Origin: Rachycentron canadum
Lineage: Eukaryota > Chordata > Actinopteri > Carangiformes > Rachycentridae
DNA length: 64,000 bases
Reading direction: 5' to 3'
Assembly (NCBI GenBank): GCA_038496675.1
Contig: CM076652.1
Location: 13,874,948-13,938,947, forward strand
The notes beneath the pieces are model-generated. The model searched no databases. It was not told where the DNA came from and worked only from the letters and a program-made list of their open reading frames with translations. Made by a program: the position numbers and the translations under genes. This document shows, in pieces, positions 1 to 12,955 of this stretch; the stretch's first letter is position 1; each line of letters begins with the position of its first letter.

Positions 1-232
1 GTTGGTGGTGCATATAGAAACTGACAGAGCTGAATTAAAGAAGGCATTCTGACTGATTTGAGCTTGATGGTATACAGGCTTTGAAATATCTGCCTTTGCA
101 TCACTTATTATTCAGGTTAATATTCCTTCTGTCTACAAAATAATGACAGCTGTTGACAATAAATATCCAAAACATGGGCAGCAATTTTCAGTGTTATATT
201 TTTTATCATAGTGTTTCCTCTGTTTTGTTTAG
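1..232 (+). other. ppp6r2: ppp6r2 intron (partial, window edge)
   Basis: The left edge falls inside an intron. It ends in a pyrimidine-rich stretch and an AG at 231-232, directly before the first visible coding exon. I see no coding exon in it. The N-terminal exons of the gene lie to the left of the window. Confidence 0.75.
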
Positions 233-3200
233 GTGATTAGTTTCCTGCGAAGGAAGGAGGGATTCCTTTCCTTTGTTCTGAAGCATATTGATACGTCAGC
301 CATGATGGATGTGCTTCTGCGACTTATCAGCTGTGTGGAACCCCCTCTTCTTCGACTCGAGACTCTTACTGTATGAGAGAAATGGACCCAGATTTATTCT
401 TTTATAGATTATAGATTGATATTATGTGCAGTTATAATTTAAGATTTTTTTTCCAACAGTGGCTGAATGAAGAGAAGCTGGCCCAGAGACTCATAGAGCT
501 CATTCACCCTGAGAGAGATGAAGAGGTAGGCAGGCAGTTCATTATTTTTGTATGAAATATACCATAACCAGCAATAAGAGACTAAATGGTTTACAAAAGT
601 GAATGTCCATGTGTGTTGTGTTTTCTCTCACAGAGGCAGTCCAATGCATCTCAGACTTTGTGCGACATCATTCGTCTGAGCAGAGACCAGGCCAATCAGC
701 TCCAAGAGATTTCACAGGCTGACCCTTTACTGACTGTGCTGGAGTCGTAAGTCAGACAGATGTACACCCATACACAGGTTCACACTCTTTTAAAGGATGT
801 TAAGACCACAATATACTCCATGTGTTTCAACAGGCAGGAATCTGTGGAACAGTTGTTGCAGAATATGTTCTCAGGAGAGAGGTCTGAGAGCTGTATCGTC
901 AATGGTATTCAGGTTCTTCTCACATTGCTGGAAATCAGGAGGCCTGTGTGAGTGAGAAACTGTATAAATAACACTGTCTAATTTTATTTCATAACTATCA
1001 CATCATTTTTCATTCGATCCTTGGCCTCAATTTTATTTCTAAAATTCCCTCTAGGTGAAATTAGTCATGTCTCACTTTGAGCATAGCTTAAACATTCTGC
1101 TCATCCATTTTCTGTTTTAATGTTTGGTCTGTGTTTGTGACAGGGTGGATGGTGTAATGGATGCTCAGGGATTTGAGAGAAGTTACACTATTAACAGCAG
1201 CATTTTGTTGGCCATCGAACCACACCTGATACACTTCCACCAGCTACTTCTAGAGCCACCCAAGGTACATACGCAAAGATTTCCTGCAGAATTTGCAGCA
1301 TTTCTGTTTTTTCATTTTGTTTAAACTTTAAGTGGCAAAGTTAAGTCCTTTTTAATGGATACTTTACACCATCTTTAAAATAAATACCATACCTGGTCTT
1401 CACTAAAGTGACTTTTGATTGCTTTCTTGATTAATTACTTGCAGGAGAACATACTTTATTGTAATTCTAACTTCATTTCTGGCTTTGCTTGAAACACATT
1501 GTAAATGAATAGGATAAAAAACAAAGATTGGGCTTGACCCAAACCAAAGTTTTTTTCAGTTGTAGAATATCAGTACATGCTATATATATTTTAAGTCCAG
1601 AGCTGACTTTGATGTGCAGCCGCTGCATTCAGAAATTATATTTGATTGTCTTCCAGACTGTTGTTTCTCAAATTCTCCTATGTTCTATATATATGCACCT
1701 CTTGGAAGTATGTCTGTATGTTTTGTGTATGTTTAGCAAAATCCCATGTTGACTACTCTGGGTGTGCTGGAGGAGCCACTGGGCAACACACGTCTGCATG
1801 TAGCCAGATTAGTTGCCTCCCTGCTGTATACCAGCTCTGCTAGCCATGCAGTCGTAGCGCAGGAACTCTGCAGACTCAATACAATGGACCTGCTTCTGGT
1901 GAGATGATGAGAAATACAACATTTTTTACAATATTGAGAAATCTGTAATGATTATTGATTGACTCTTTGGAAATCTATGCTTTTTTCCAGGACTTATTCT
2001 TCAAGTACACATGGAACAACTTCCTACACCTTCAAGTAGAGCTTTGTGTTGCTGCCATCCTCCGGCCATGTGCCCATGAAATGAGACTTCAGCCCAGCCT
2101 TAGTTCCCAGGACAAATTCAAGCATCAGGATTCAACACAAGAGCCGGCTTTCACTGAGACTTCAATTTCAGAATATTCAGTCACCACTGAAAACTCTGCA
2201 CATAATTTAATGGTGACTCATGTAGGTGTTAATGTATGTGTTTTAAAGCAAAAGTATTATAAGGTGTTTGATCTACTGGATGGGCCACCATTGTGGCTCT
2301 TTTCTGAATGAAAACAACTGAATGACTCAATTTTTTTCTCTCATAAGTTGTTTCAGCACTGCCATCTTGTCCAAAGGATTCTAGAGGCCTGGGAAGAGAA
2401 TGATAAAATACAGTAAGGAAATGGGAGATTATGACTCTGTGTTTTGTTATAGACAGAATTAAACTAAATAACTCAAGTGAGTTACTTGTGTTTTCAGATC
2501 AGAAGGGGGTATGAGAAGAGGATACATGGGGCATCTGACCAGAATTGCCAACACAGTTGTCCACAACCTGGAAAAGGGCCCAGTTCACACACAGATTAGT
2601 AGCCTCATCACAGGTATGTGTGCACTATAACTCCCAATTACTTTTATACATGTAAGGTAGTGTTAATAGAAGAAATTGGTGTCACTCAGATGGTTATGGT
2701 TATGTTTCGGATGTAGAGCTGCCAGAAGACTATAGAGGGCGCTGGGAAACCTTTGTGGACCAGACCCTGTCAGAGACTAATAGGAAGAACACCATAGATC
2801 TGGTAAACACACACATGCACATTTATTGTATCTGGTTGTAATTATATACACATTTAAAACTGCAATTAAATGTTGCATTTGTGGTGATGTTTCCCTGTTT
2901 AGGTTGGCACAGGAAACCCACGTCCTTCCTCAGAGGATGATATGGAGAGCCCCTTTCCCAAAGAATTGACACTACAGCAGGTGCACATGCATAAACATAA
3001 GCACACACAAACAAACACACACAAAACACTGAGGGTTTCTATTATCAGCTATAGCAAGCTAGTCCAACCTTGTGATGTTGTTTTAGGCCTTCTCAGACTA
3101 CCAGATTCAGCAGATGACAGCTAACTTTGTGGATCAGTTTGGCTTCAATGATGAGGAATTTACTGATCATGACGACAGCATCGGGTAAATTAAGTGATAT

Positions 3201-6200
3201 TCCTCTCCTTGTGTTGGTGTAATGTCATTGTGCGTTGACTGAGTGATTGCTGTTTATTGCAGGGCAACTTTTGACCGAATTGCAGAGATAAATATCAACA
3301 TTGATGGAGGCCAGGACAGTGTGAGCTTATTGATTCTTCATACAATTTTATTCACAAAATTTTCTCTGTTAAGTTGTCTTTCTGTAAATCTGCATTAATG
3401 ATTTTTAAGGCCACCAGTGAGCAGAAAAATATCAAAAACAGCAATTTGATTCAATGCTTTCCCACTTGTTCTGTGCAGGCTAACACAGCTGTGTTTGAGG
3501 CTTGTTCCAAGGAGAGGATTCAGCCTTTTGATGATGACGAAGAGGACATCTGGGAGGAGAAAGCAATCAACTATGCAACTCAAACCAAGTCGCGGAACAG
3601 GTAGACATACAAGTAGAAACACAGATTTTTGGATGTGTTTTGAATACATTTTCTTTGATTAACTGAACACGGCAAAATGGTTAATTTGTTTCCAGGTTTG
3701 GTGGGTCACAGTCCTTCCAGAGCCAAGCAGCCAGTAAGGCCTGTGATAGGACAGCAACCTCTGGCACTGATGTCTCTGACAGAGACTCAGACTCAGAGGA
3801 AGGAGATGAGTCCAAAGATGGCCTGGATCCTTTTTTAAGCCAGGGCCAGACTGACGCAACCAAGAGTGAGATATGTTATATTTTATAGTCATTCATAATT
3901 GTTTTGCTCTACATGTCAGAACTAAAACAGGTTTTGAGTTGGTGCCTCTTGCTGTGTTCATATGTAGGCACTGGCTGGATAGCAGACTTTGGGGAGGTGA
4001 ACTCAAAAGCGCCTGCTGCAGGAGTGGGCTTTGCAGCATGGGACACTCCACCCTCCCAACCAGCTGCCACAGATGCAGAAGAAAAAGGGTGGGCCAAGTT
4101 CACAGACTTCCAGCCTTTCTGTTGGTGAGTCTGGGAGTGGTCTAAAGATTATTTTACAAATTGCCATAAGTCAAGCATCAGTCAAGGTTTCTTTTGATAA
4201 AACATCTTTCAAATTAGATTCTAATTATTTTTGCAATACTCTTTCAGTGATTACAGAAATGCATTCTGAGGAATAATAAAGAAATTATGGTGACAATTAA
4301 TTGAGGATAGATTGTAATAAAAGACCCAGCACAATAGTTTTGCTACATTGAAAGACAATTTTAACTAAAAAAGCCAAACATTCATATATGCAACCTTGGA
4401 AATTTAGAAAAATATAATATATTCACACAGCCATAGTCTAAGTTAAAGAAGTTGAAAAAGAAATTTGTGCAGGACTAGTGTCTTCCTCCCTTGGCAGTGA
4501 TTAGTTTTTCCATGAGAATGCGCTGAAAGACTATTCCCTAGGGGTACAATATAATGATAAAAATTGACCCTTGATTTTAAATAAATGTGTGCTGATTGCA
4601 CTTCATAATGTTCTCTTGTCTGTGTTATATATTCCCAGCTCTGAAACTGGCCCTAGATGCAGTTCTCCTGTGGACTCGGAGCTAAGTGGATCAGATAACA
4701 CTAAACCAAACCAGAACCGTAAGTTGCTGTAACATGGCTATTGACTAAAAATGGTAAAAACTGAAGGATGTTATTTTAAAGCCAATACCCTTCCATTTTT
4801 GGTGTACAGTGCCTAGTCAATGTCATATGTCATGGTTCACCTTTGAACATGAATCATGTATGTTAGTTGGCATAGACGGGCACAACATGGTTACAAAGGG
4901 TTAATGTTGTAGTTTTACAGCCACACATGACTGAAATTTATATGCAGTCTGCAGCTCTTCACTACTCAGTTGAGCATAGTATACATTCATGGTGAGATCA
5001 TATGATTTCTTCACTCTCTGCAGCATGTGTGTGGAGTGTCTGTGTGGCTAGAAAAGCTCCACTAGTGGCATCAGACAGCTCTTCTTCCAGCAGCTCTGAC
5101 AGCGATGAGGAAGAGGGCAAGACAGAGTCTACATCCAGTGAGACGGTCACCACAGAGACCATCACCACTGGTGCTGGCAAGGAGACCATCCGGCTCACTG
5201 TGGATGCTAAAAATGAGAGGGCAGTCTTCACCAGGTACACAGGCTTCCTCACAAATGAAGGGCAGTGGCTTGCGATTGGTGTGATGTGACCCACCTCTCC
5301 TATTGTAGCCTACTTTCGAGTGCTTTTAGCGAGCCCACCTTTCCCTTTTCCCTCCAAACATTTTTTCCCCGCACAATTTTACTTCTATCTCTGCTGTTTC
5401 TTCTGATATCGTCCTCATCCTGTCTGTTCCCTCCTTTTTCATCTCCCCTTGACTCCAGAGTATTCAGGCCAGCAGTCAGACGGTATGTTGTGCTTGGGGT
5501 CTTTCACTCTAGAGTGTGGAATGCTTTCCTGATGCTGTATGAGGGATTTAAAAGGCCATCAGGAGCACAGATGTGCCACATGTTTTTGTTTGCTTGTTGC
5601 GTTTAACAAGATGTAGCAACAATCCCTTGTGTTAGAATTAAGGCCCAGCCTAATTCATAAAAAAAAGTACTAACCCACAACTGGTGACTTGCAGAGAACC
5701 GGCAGGTCCCTTTGCTAGGCTCATCTCATATTCTGAACATGACTCTGTTACCCAAACTCTAGCAACAACAACAACCAGCATGAAACAGTCTTTTCAGCAT
5801 TTTAAAAACATAGTGGTGGGCTGTTACCATACTAGGCAATTACACCAAAAACTAAGAGCAGTGTATGACTACTCACTGTGGTTATATGATAGTTCTTGTT
5901 TCAGTCCTAACGTTGACTCTAATTGGTTTGATTTATTTCCTTTCAGAGCACCCACACTACTAACAGTTTAGCGGATAGCATGCTATGAACAAAAGTTGCT
6001 ACCAATCCAACATATCAACTTTCTAACCAATCAATACATTAGCAAGTTACTAACAAGCAGTGCATTTACAAGCATGGTACAATTAAAGAGATACATGATA
6101 TTTGAGAGTAACTACCATTGAACAAACACTGCAAACTTTGTGCCCAACTCAGTTTGATTTTGGTCAGTGGCAGCCTGCCAAGTCTTGGTCGTATAAAAAC

Positions 6201-7200
6201 ACGGGATACAAAGGTTTCCATGCACACTGGACATGATAATGACCAGTGTGTCTGAGTCCGAGCTGAAAACTGACAACTGTAGTGCATTTTAGCAAGTAGC
6301 AGCCTCTAGCATCTGCACTCAGGCTCTGTTATTTGAGAGAGCCAAAATGAGAGAATCCCCTGGCTGTCATCCCAGTTGGTTTATTTGTGTTTTTTGCAGC
6401 GAAGCAGTTAAGGTGCCAATAGAAGGGCTCTCTGTGAAAGACAAAGGGAAAGACAGCGAGAAAGAACACAGGGACTGTCCCAGCCCAACTACTGCCAGTC
6501 CATCTAACCAGTCGACTGCTGTCACACAGTAAGTGTTTGTCTTTGTGATTATATGTTCATGTACAGCTGAATGAAGTAGTGGTTACATTACCACACAAGA
6601 CAAATACTTCAAATCCCTGGCATAGCACCTCTCAATAATAAGTTCTATTACAAGACCTTTTTGAGAATATTCCCAATAAGTGAAGACTCTTACGGAGCTT
6701 TCTCACTGCTCAAATGCAGTTTTACTACAATTACACTAATACTGTGGCTGTGTCTGAAATCACTCACTACTCTTTATATAGTCCACTATTTAATGAGTTC
6801 ATTGTACAACCAATTGTCACTAAACAAGCAATATAGACCATCATGCATTGCGCTCATAGTGAAAGACGGTATGAGTTTAATTAGGAAGTTGTTCTGCAAA
6901 ATGAAATGATCAAAGGTTAAAGGTCACCATATTTCCTGCAAATTGACTGGTTGGCGGAGGCATACAACCATTGAGTGGTAATTCTTTTTTAGTTTTGGTT
7001 GGGATGTGTCAGTAGAGTTGTGTGTTGTCTTTTATGTAGGTGCTTTGAGGGTTGTGAGCCAGATTCCCTTCACCTGCTTTGTATTTGTGTGATGGCAGAT
7101 ATCTCTAATCCTTAACAGATAAAATCAGACCTATCTGAATTTCTGTGCATTTATTTTACCTTACAGAGAGACGGAGCCCTCTGCTAATGGACCGGCCTAA
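233..7200 (+). CDS. ppp6r2: Serine/threonine-protein phosphatase 6 regulatory subunit 2 (SAPS domain), 5' truncated by window
   Basis: SAPS-family subunits bind the PP6 catalytic subunit in the cytosol and direct it to substrates. Twenty phase-compatible exons: 233-370, 460-525, 634-746, 834-947, 1144-1264, 1737-1898, 1991-2221, 2348-2412, 2498-2613, 2717-2802, 2903-2980, 3087-3184, 3263-3320, 3479-3600, 3696-3865, 3968-4124, 4639-4718, 5024-5234, 6400-6528, 7167-7200. They give 782 codons plus TAA; human PPP6R2, about 966 aa, suggests roughly 150 or more N-terminal residues lie off the left edge. The SAPS region carries [20 protein letters not shown] and [13 protein letters not shown]. The C-terminal part has [15 protein letters not shown] and [15 protein letters not shown], which I recall from PPP6R2 rather than PPP6R1 or PPP6R3. 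Adjacent adm2, miox and lmf2 agree with the 22q13.33 neighbourhood. The tail is Ser/Glu-rich and ends SANGPA. A candidate 24-nt microexon is listed separately. Confidence 0.95.
5235..6399 (+). other. ppp6r2: ppp6r2 intron between exons 18 and 19 of the visible set
   Basis: Apart from the candidate microexon at 5459-5482 I see no coding signal. Open stretches such as 5684-5971 lack splice-site support and protein-like composition. Confidence 0.6.
5459..5482 (+). CDS. ppp6r2: Candidate 24-nt cassette microexon of ppp6r2
   Basis: Inside the 5235-6399 intron a long pyrimidine tract ends in CTCCAG at 5453-5458, and 24 nt later a GTATGT donor begins at 5483. The segment has no stop and enters and leaves in the same phase as the flanking exons (phase 2). 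Inclusion would add eight residues between the T and E of the constitutive junction, reading about RVFRPAVR. The flanks look strong, but no transcript evidence is available here, so this is an inference. Confidence 0.4.
6529..7166 (+). other. ppp6r2: ppp6r2 last intron
   Basis: AT-rich intron bounded by a GTAAGT donor and a TTACAG acceptor. Nothing else is supportable in it. Confidence 0.6.
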
Positions 7201-8069
7201 CCATTTGGTACAGGGAGACACACACGCACACGCTTATCAGCAGTCCATTCAACAAACAGCCATGCCACCTTTGCTTCCTATCAGCAGCTCTTCAATGCTG
7301 TTTTTTGTGTCTGCGGATCCTTAGTGTCAAACAGCCCTTAACAGTATGTTTGTTGGATGCCACAAATCTACACGTGGGCAATGCTGATGTTTCTTCTGTA
7401 CTTGACGATATAATTCATTCTGATCCCCCACTTCTAAGGAGAATGTGTGTTTTAAAGAACATTTCATTGTGCCACACCCACAAAGCTGAACTGTGTTACA
7501 TACAAACTATTTCTACATGTAATTTTCCTATTGAACGTGGGAAAGTAAAACACTCTTGCCTGTTGTGATGAGCAGATGTGACTGCAGTGTCTGCACACAA
7601 GACGGAGCACTTTAATCTTAAGAAAACAAAGACATCAATCTGAAATTTGAATCCTTTACTAAATTCAGCATCAGAATGTCAGATTGTTTGAGCATGTCTG
7701 ATCTCTGGGCATTAAGTCACAGCCCAGTGAAATTTTCTAGCAAAGCATTTGACTGTTTACACTTTAGTAAAGAAAATTGTATCCAAATAATCAGCCAAGA
7801 TTACAAAAGCCAAGATGCTTGAAAAGCTAGCTGCCATGTTGTCTTCAGCACTTCAATGTACATGCCAGGCAGACAGTTTCGCAGTGCGAATGTGTGAGTG
7901 ACAATAATTTTTTTTTTTTTTTTTCCAAACATGCTACATGAACATCTTTCAGTCTGAGTAAGATTTCTTTACTTATCATGTGGAACAGTCATGCTCTCTT
8001 TCTGTTGATTTGGGAGCTTCAAGTGACACTTTCTCCTCAAACCTCTAATAGATTCATGTAGTTTAGAGG

Positions 8070-8238
8070 TCTGTGTGTGTCTGTGTATGTGTGTGGGTTG
8101 TTGAATCCATCCATGTGTGTGTGTGTGTATGTGTGTGTGTGTGTTTGTGTGTGTGTGCTTGAGCTCTGTCTAAGGTACGGAGTGCATTTCTCAGGTCAAA
8201 GGAGAGATATGCAGATACAAAGAAAGCACACGTGTGTA

Positions 8239-8270
<32 letters not shown>

Positions 8271-8290
8271 TTACTTACACACGAGTGATG
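8070..8290. repeat. Paired GT and CA microsatellites
   Basis: A (GT)n-rich tract at about 8070-8160 is followed by a (CA)n tract at about 8243-8290 on the same strand. The two are complementary and could pair across a loop of roughly 80 nt in the ppp6r2 3'UTR. Confidence 0.85.
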
Positions 8291-10360
8291 CACATGTGTA
8301 TACACAACCGTATCTGTACATGCGCCCCAAAAAAAGAAATTCCTGCGAGACACAGTGACGTGCACAAACCATATTTCATATCACCCTCAGAGCTGTTTAA
8401 ATGTAATATTGTGAAATTTGAACCTGTATTAGGTTGTGACTATTCTTGGTAATATGTAAACGTAATATAAATGTAAACAGTATATATAAACATTATATCT
8501 ATTTTTGGAATAAATCCAATGTAAGGAAAGGCAATTGTTTTGCAGGTTGCAACTTGTGTATCGTATGTGTGTCGTACTGTTGAAATGAGGCAATAATGAT
8601 GTCTGTGTTTCGGTTAATAGCCCAGCATCAGTTCCTGTTCCTCTGCTACACACTTCCTACATGGAGGTTTGGAAGTGTGTGTGTGAGTCTGCGGTACGTC
8701 TTCCATATTATTTACTGGCAGGATCATTCAGGTTCATTATAACTTGGGTCTTTTTTCAGTCATCGGTTTTAAACAAACTACCAATAATAGAAAATAGTCC
8801 TTTTGTAAAAGTTGGCCACAGTTTAGATCAATATAGTGCTTCAACTTTATCTTTTATCACGATTTACATACTTTGTAATGGGGAAGTAATATCAACTAGA
8901 GCTGAACAGATTTGATAAGTAATGCAGTATGATAGGATTTGATATTTCCTGACCAAATTATACACCAAAAAAAACATATTCAGATCAAAGTTGCCCTCTG
9001 GAGTTTCTCGTAAACCAATAAACACAAAAGTTATGTTTACATTCAGTGTTGCTCACTAAAATGCACTTAACATCCCTAATAAACATGGTAAATGCATCCA
9101 CTTTATAGAAAAAGAAAGAGGAGATCTCTCTCTCTCATATACTGTATTTACACAGTCTGATCATAACCAACAGAAGTCATGGCAAAAACTACAAAAAATG
9201 ACCCATGTTATAATAAACCAAAATAATCTCTAAATCTGTGTCATGCTTTACTTTATCTTTCTCCTCGTCTCTCTCTTTCTCAGGGCAGGAGTTGACTTTA
9301 ATTGCATATTTGTTTATTTGGAACAATTTACATAGATTGTTGTATTTAATTTAAGAGCACTTTTTCAAGAAGCACTTTTGGTTTGTATTTGGTGGTACCA
9401 GGGGCCACCATATTATTTCCTATTCAGAGAGATCATGTAGATACTTTAGATAAACTTTTTCTTCGATGCTTTCAGCCAAAGTGTGTCTTCCCACCAGTGG
9501 ATTACTGGGATTATTATGTGTGAAGTAGCCTCCTTTCTTGCAATGGTATTACAGGAATAGATTTATCTAAAGCAATCTTTAATGGATACTTCCATGTTTT
9601 GTTTTCTTTGAAAGTCATGTGATGGAATTATCAACAGTTTGAGAGGATGCCACATGTTTAAAAAGACTGAAGATTCATCTTAGGTCACAGCCATTTTTGC
9701 TTTTATCTGTTCAATGCTTTGAGCTGTCTGAAGTGGAACTGTACAGAGAGTTGCGGTGAGTTTAAGTCTGTGTTGGTAAAGAAAAACAGGGCTGTTATTT
9801 TTTTTTTTATTTGTCTGGGTTGTGTACAGGGTCAAAATATGTAATCAGTCTTTCGTCAAACCCAAGCACTTCGTCTGACCTGTACCTTTTGTGTTTTGTT
9901 GTGTGCGTTTGTGTTTTCCTTAACCTTGAGAGTGCGGTGCGTTTGCAGTGTAGCTACGGGTACGGTGTGATGTTATGCATCAAGGCATGAGGTACAATAC
10001 AATCATCTTTAAGTGCCATTAAGTTTGCACATTAGCCTCATTCACCTCATTGGGAATGTGCTGTATTGAACAGTGTGTGCCCACAATTTTAATTGAGAGA
10101 CAATGGGTGATAAGTTTGTACGTCACCCCATTGTCTGTTACTTACGGACAGGCCATTTCAAATCTTTTTCACATTATAGCTTATTACATTAGTGTGTGTG
10201 TGTTGGGGAAGTGGTGTGAGAGATAGCTGTGTTGTAAAATACCTTTTTTGTAAAGTGGACTGATGCTGGTGTTTTTTGTTTTTTTTTTTTGTTCTTCATT
10301 TAGAGTGTAATGTGTCCGTTACCTGTTGTCAATTTAGCTTGTAAATTCAGATATGAACCT

Positions 10361-10366
10361 AATAAA
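10361..10366 (+). terminator. Polyadenylation signal of ppp6r2
   Basis: AATAAA followed within 30 nt by T/G-rich sequence. It is the last good hexamer before sequence with no transcript-like features. Confidence 0.6.
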
Positions 10367-10385
10367 TGTCAGACAAAGACTGCTG

Positions 10386-11439
10386 CCTGTCATTGTGTCA
10401 CACATACACACAATACACAATACACAGGCTCACATACAGAACAAACACAGAGACAGGACTTGTTTTATGGCGTATGTTTACCTTAGGGGCAGGTGAGCTT
10501 GTGGATTACATTGCTTCCCTGTGAGTCTCTCACATGTGAGCGACACTCACTATCAATTCTACACCCTCACACCATCTTGTCCTGGTAAAACATAAACCTG
10601 CCTGTTACATAGAGCTTACTTTGCTGCAGGCAAAGTGTGTGAGGAGCTGAGGACCCCTCTCTGGTGTTCACACACGTCTCACGTTAACACTTTTCAGCTG
10701 GGGGGGTCCTATTTAGATATCGTTGCCATTTCGTTGTGGGTGTGTGTTTTCATTCCTTGGCTCAGATACACCATGTATGTCATCACATTCCTTGGTGGTT
10801 CACAAGGATTACGAATAGCGGGCACACCTGCTGCTGCTCAACCCTCTTCTGCTACTCTTGCTTTTCTACCTCTTTTGTGGTTTTTCTTCTTCCACAGAGG
10901 GAAAACCACCTTTAGTTTGTCATCTGCACCTGTCTGCTGTTTCTGTAGAGAATGCGTACATGTGGAGAAGTGTGGGTATGCAGTGGGTGGAAAGGAGAGG
11001 AAGGCGGAGTTGTGTTTTGTACTTTAATGAGTTGTGGAGAAACCTGCCTGTCCACTTGGAGCTGAGAGGGGAGGAGCCTGAGGGGTGTGGGACTCCAGAC
11101 AAAGGAGACATATACACACTGACACTAGATCACTGGAGCAAAAGGAAAGGCAGACAGCTGGAGAGCTTCACTTCCAGCTCAGGAGACCATCCTTAACTCC
11201 TGGTCTACATTTTTTTCTCCGTGTAGGTGTATTTGGAAAACTTTGTTAAAGAAAAAAAAAAAAGAAGCTCTTGTTGTGCTTGTTGGCCGCATGAGTATTG
11301 TGAGCAGAGAGAGAGATGTTTGTGTTGGCGCAGTGGTTGCTATATCCTGCCTGTAGTGTGTAGAAGTGTGTGGGTGAGTATGTTTGGGATGGAAAAGTGG
11401 GGCTGGCACCGCCAACAGCTCTGGTCTTAGCTTTATGCC
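10386..11439 (+). other. Intergenic sequence and 5'UTR/promoter of the MOB2-family gene
   Basis: No coding exon is supportable here. The part next to 11440 must include the promoter and 5'UTR of the MOB2-family gene, but I see no convincing TATA box. An A-rich run lies near 11255. Open stretches at 10635-11196 have no homology I recognise and look like chance. Confidence 0.45.
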
Positions 11440-12434
11440 ATGGGGGGTTGCCATAGTTACCCCTCGGCCACAGAGGCAGACGGCAAGACTCTTCAGCCTT
11501 CTGACATCAGCAATGAAAAACTGTAAGTTATGCTTTTTGTTTTGTTTCTGCTAACTCTCCTCATCATGTTTCAATTTCCTGTCCAGAAAGTTCAGTGTTT
11601 TGCATTTGCCTGTACATACTCCTGTTTTCTGAAACAGCAAAAATCAATGCGAAAAAAGCAAAGTTATGGTCATAACTGTGGATGATGTAGAGAGGACAGG
11701 ACTAAGAGGCTGGCTGCACATGGTTTACTGAAGAATGTTTTCCAGATAAAGTGTGTGTGTGTCTGCGTGTGCGTGCGCACTACATATTTTACTGATGGCA
11801 TCAGTGAAGGTGGATTCCTCCAGCAGCAGGAACACATGTTGAGAAGCAGTTTGAACCAAGACGAGTGCAGACTGCATGTGAAAATGTGTTTCTATCACAG
11901 CTGGTATACAAATATTTGCTCCGGGATGAATCTTTTATAGCCAGCTGAAGAGGTCTGTTTATCTCACCCTCACGGCAGAGGTATAAAGGTAAACAGATGG
12001 CCAAGAGCAGTAGAGCAGAGTCACAGAGGAGTGTGTTTACACACAAACACAACATTACAAGTAGCTTCAGGCTCATTGTGTTTGTGTGCTGACAACTGAT
12101 AGCCAAGAGTTAGTAACTGAGTTAACACCACGAAGCTGGAACAGAACAGGATGTTAACAAGAGAAGTTCCTGTGGACATTAGGAGTTTGACATGGTATGG
12201 ATTTGCACAACTGTACATTTGTGCAATTCATGTTTACATTCTTCTGTAATATTCCTCCCTCTCTACTTCCTCTGACCTTGACTTTGAATAAAGTACTATT
12301 AGGACAATTAAACCAATTCTCCCTGCCCAGTCCTCACGTACATATTCACACCAGAGGGAGTGAAGCCCCCACCACAGAGAGCACAGTGTTTCCCTTATCA
12401 CAGTAGGCAAGGTCAGACTGAGTAAACTCAGCTG

Positions 12435-12505
<71 letters not shown>

Positions 12506-12899
12506 NNNNNNNNNNNNNNNNNNNNNNNNNNNNNNNNNNNNNNNNNNNNNNNNNNNNNNNNNNNNNNNNNNNNNNNNNNNNNNNNNNNNNNNNNNNNNNN
12601 NNNNNNNNNNNNNNNNNNNNNNNNNNNNNNNNNNNNNNNNNNNNNNNNNNNNNNNNNNNNNNNNNNNNNNNNNNNNNNNNNNNNNNNNNNNNNNNNNNNN
12701 NNNNNNNNNNNNNNNNNNNNNNNNNNNNNNNNNNNNNNNNNNNNNNNNNNNNNNNNNNNNNNNNNNNNNNNNNNNNNNNNNNNNNNNNNNNNNNNNNNNN
12801 NNNNNNNNNNNNNNNNNNNNNNNNNNNNNNNNNNNNNNNNNNNNNNNNNNNNNNNNNNNNNNNNNNNNNNNNNNNNNNNNNNNNNNNNNNNNNNNNNNN

Positions 12900-12955
<56 letters not shown>

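Larger units (their letters stand above)
7201..10385 (+). other. ppp6r2: ppp6r2 3'UTR
   Basis: About 3.2 kb without splice-linked coding sequence follows the TAA. It ends near an AATAAA at 10361-10366 with T/G-rich sequence just downstream. Earlier AATAAA hexamers, near 8508 and 9017, may give shorter forms. It contains complementary GT and CA tracts (8070-8290) and several poly-T runs. The exact 3' end is inferred from the hexamer. Confidence 0.6.

Noticed and set aside
5684..5971. 95-codon open frame inside a ppp6r2 intron
   Set aside because: No splice sites in a usable phase and no protein-like conservation that I can see.
10635..11196. Overlapping open frames of 112-130 codons upstream of the MOB2-family gene
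   Set aside because: Low-complexity composition and no family resemblance. The position suits a promoter or 5'UTR.
12437..12953. Long open frames of Cys-Val or His-Thr repeats on both strands
   Set aside because: They are translations of (GT)n/(CA)n and Ns, not genes. The same applies to the other microsatellite frames in the window.
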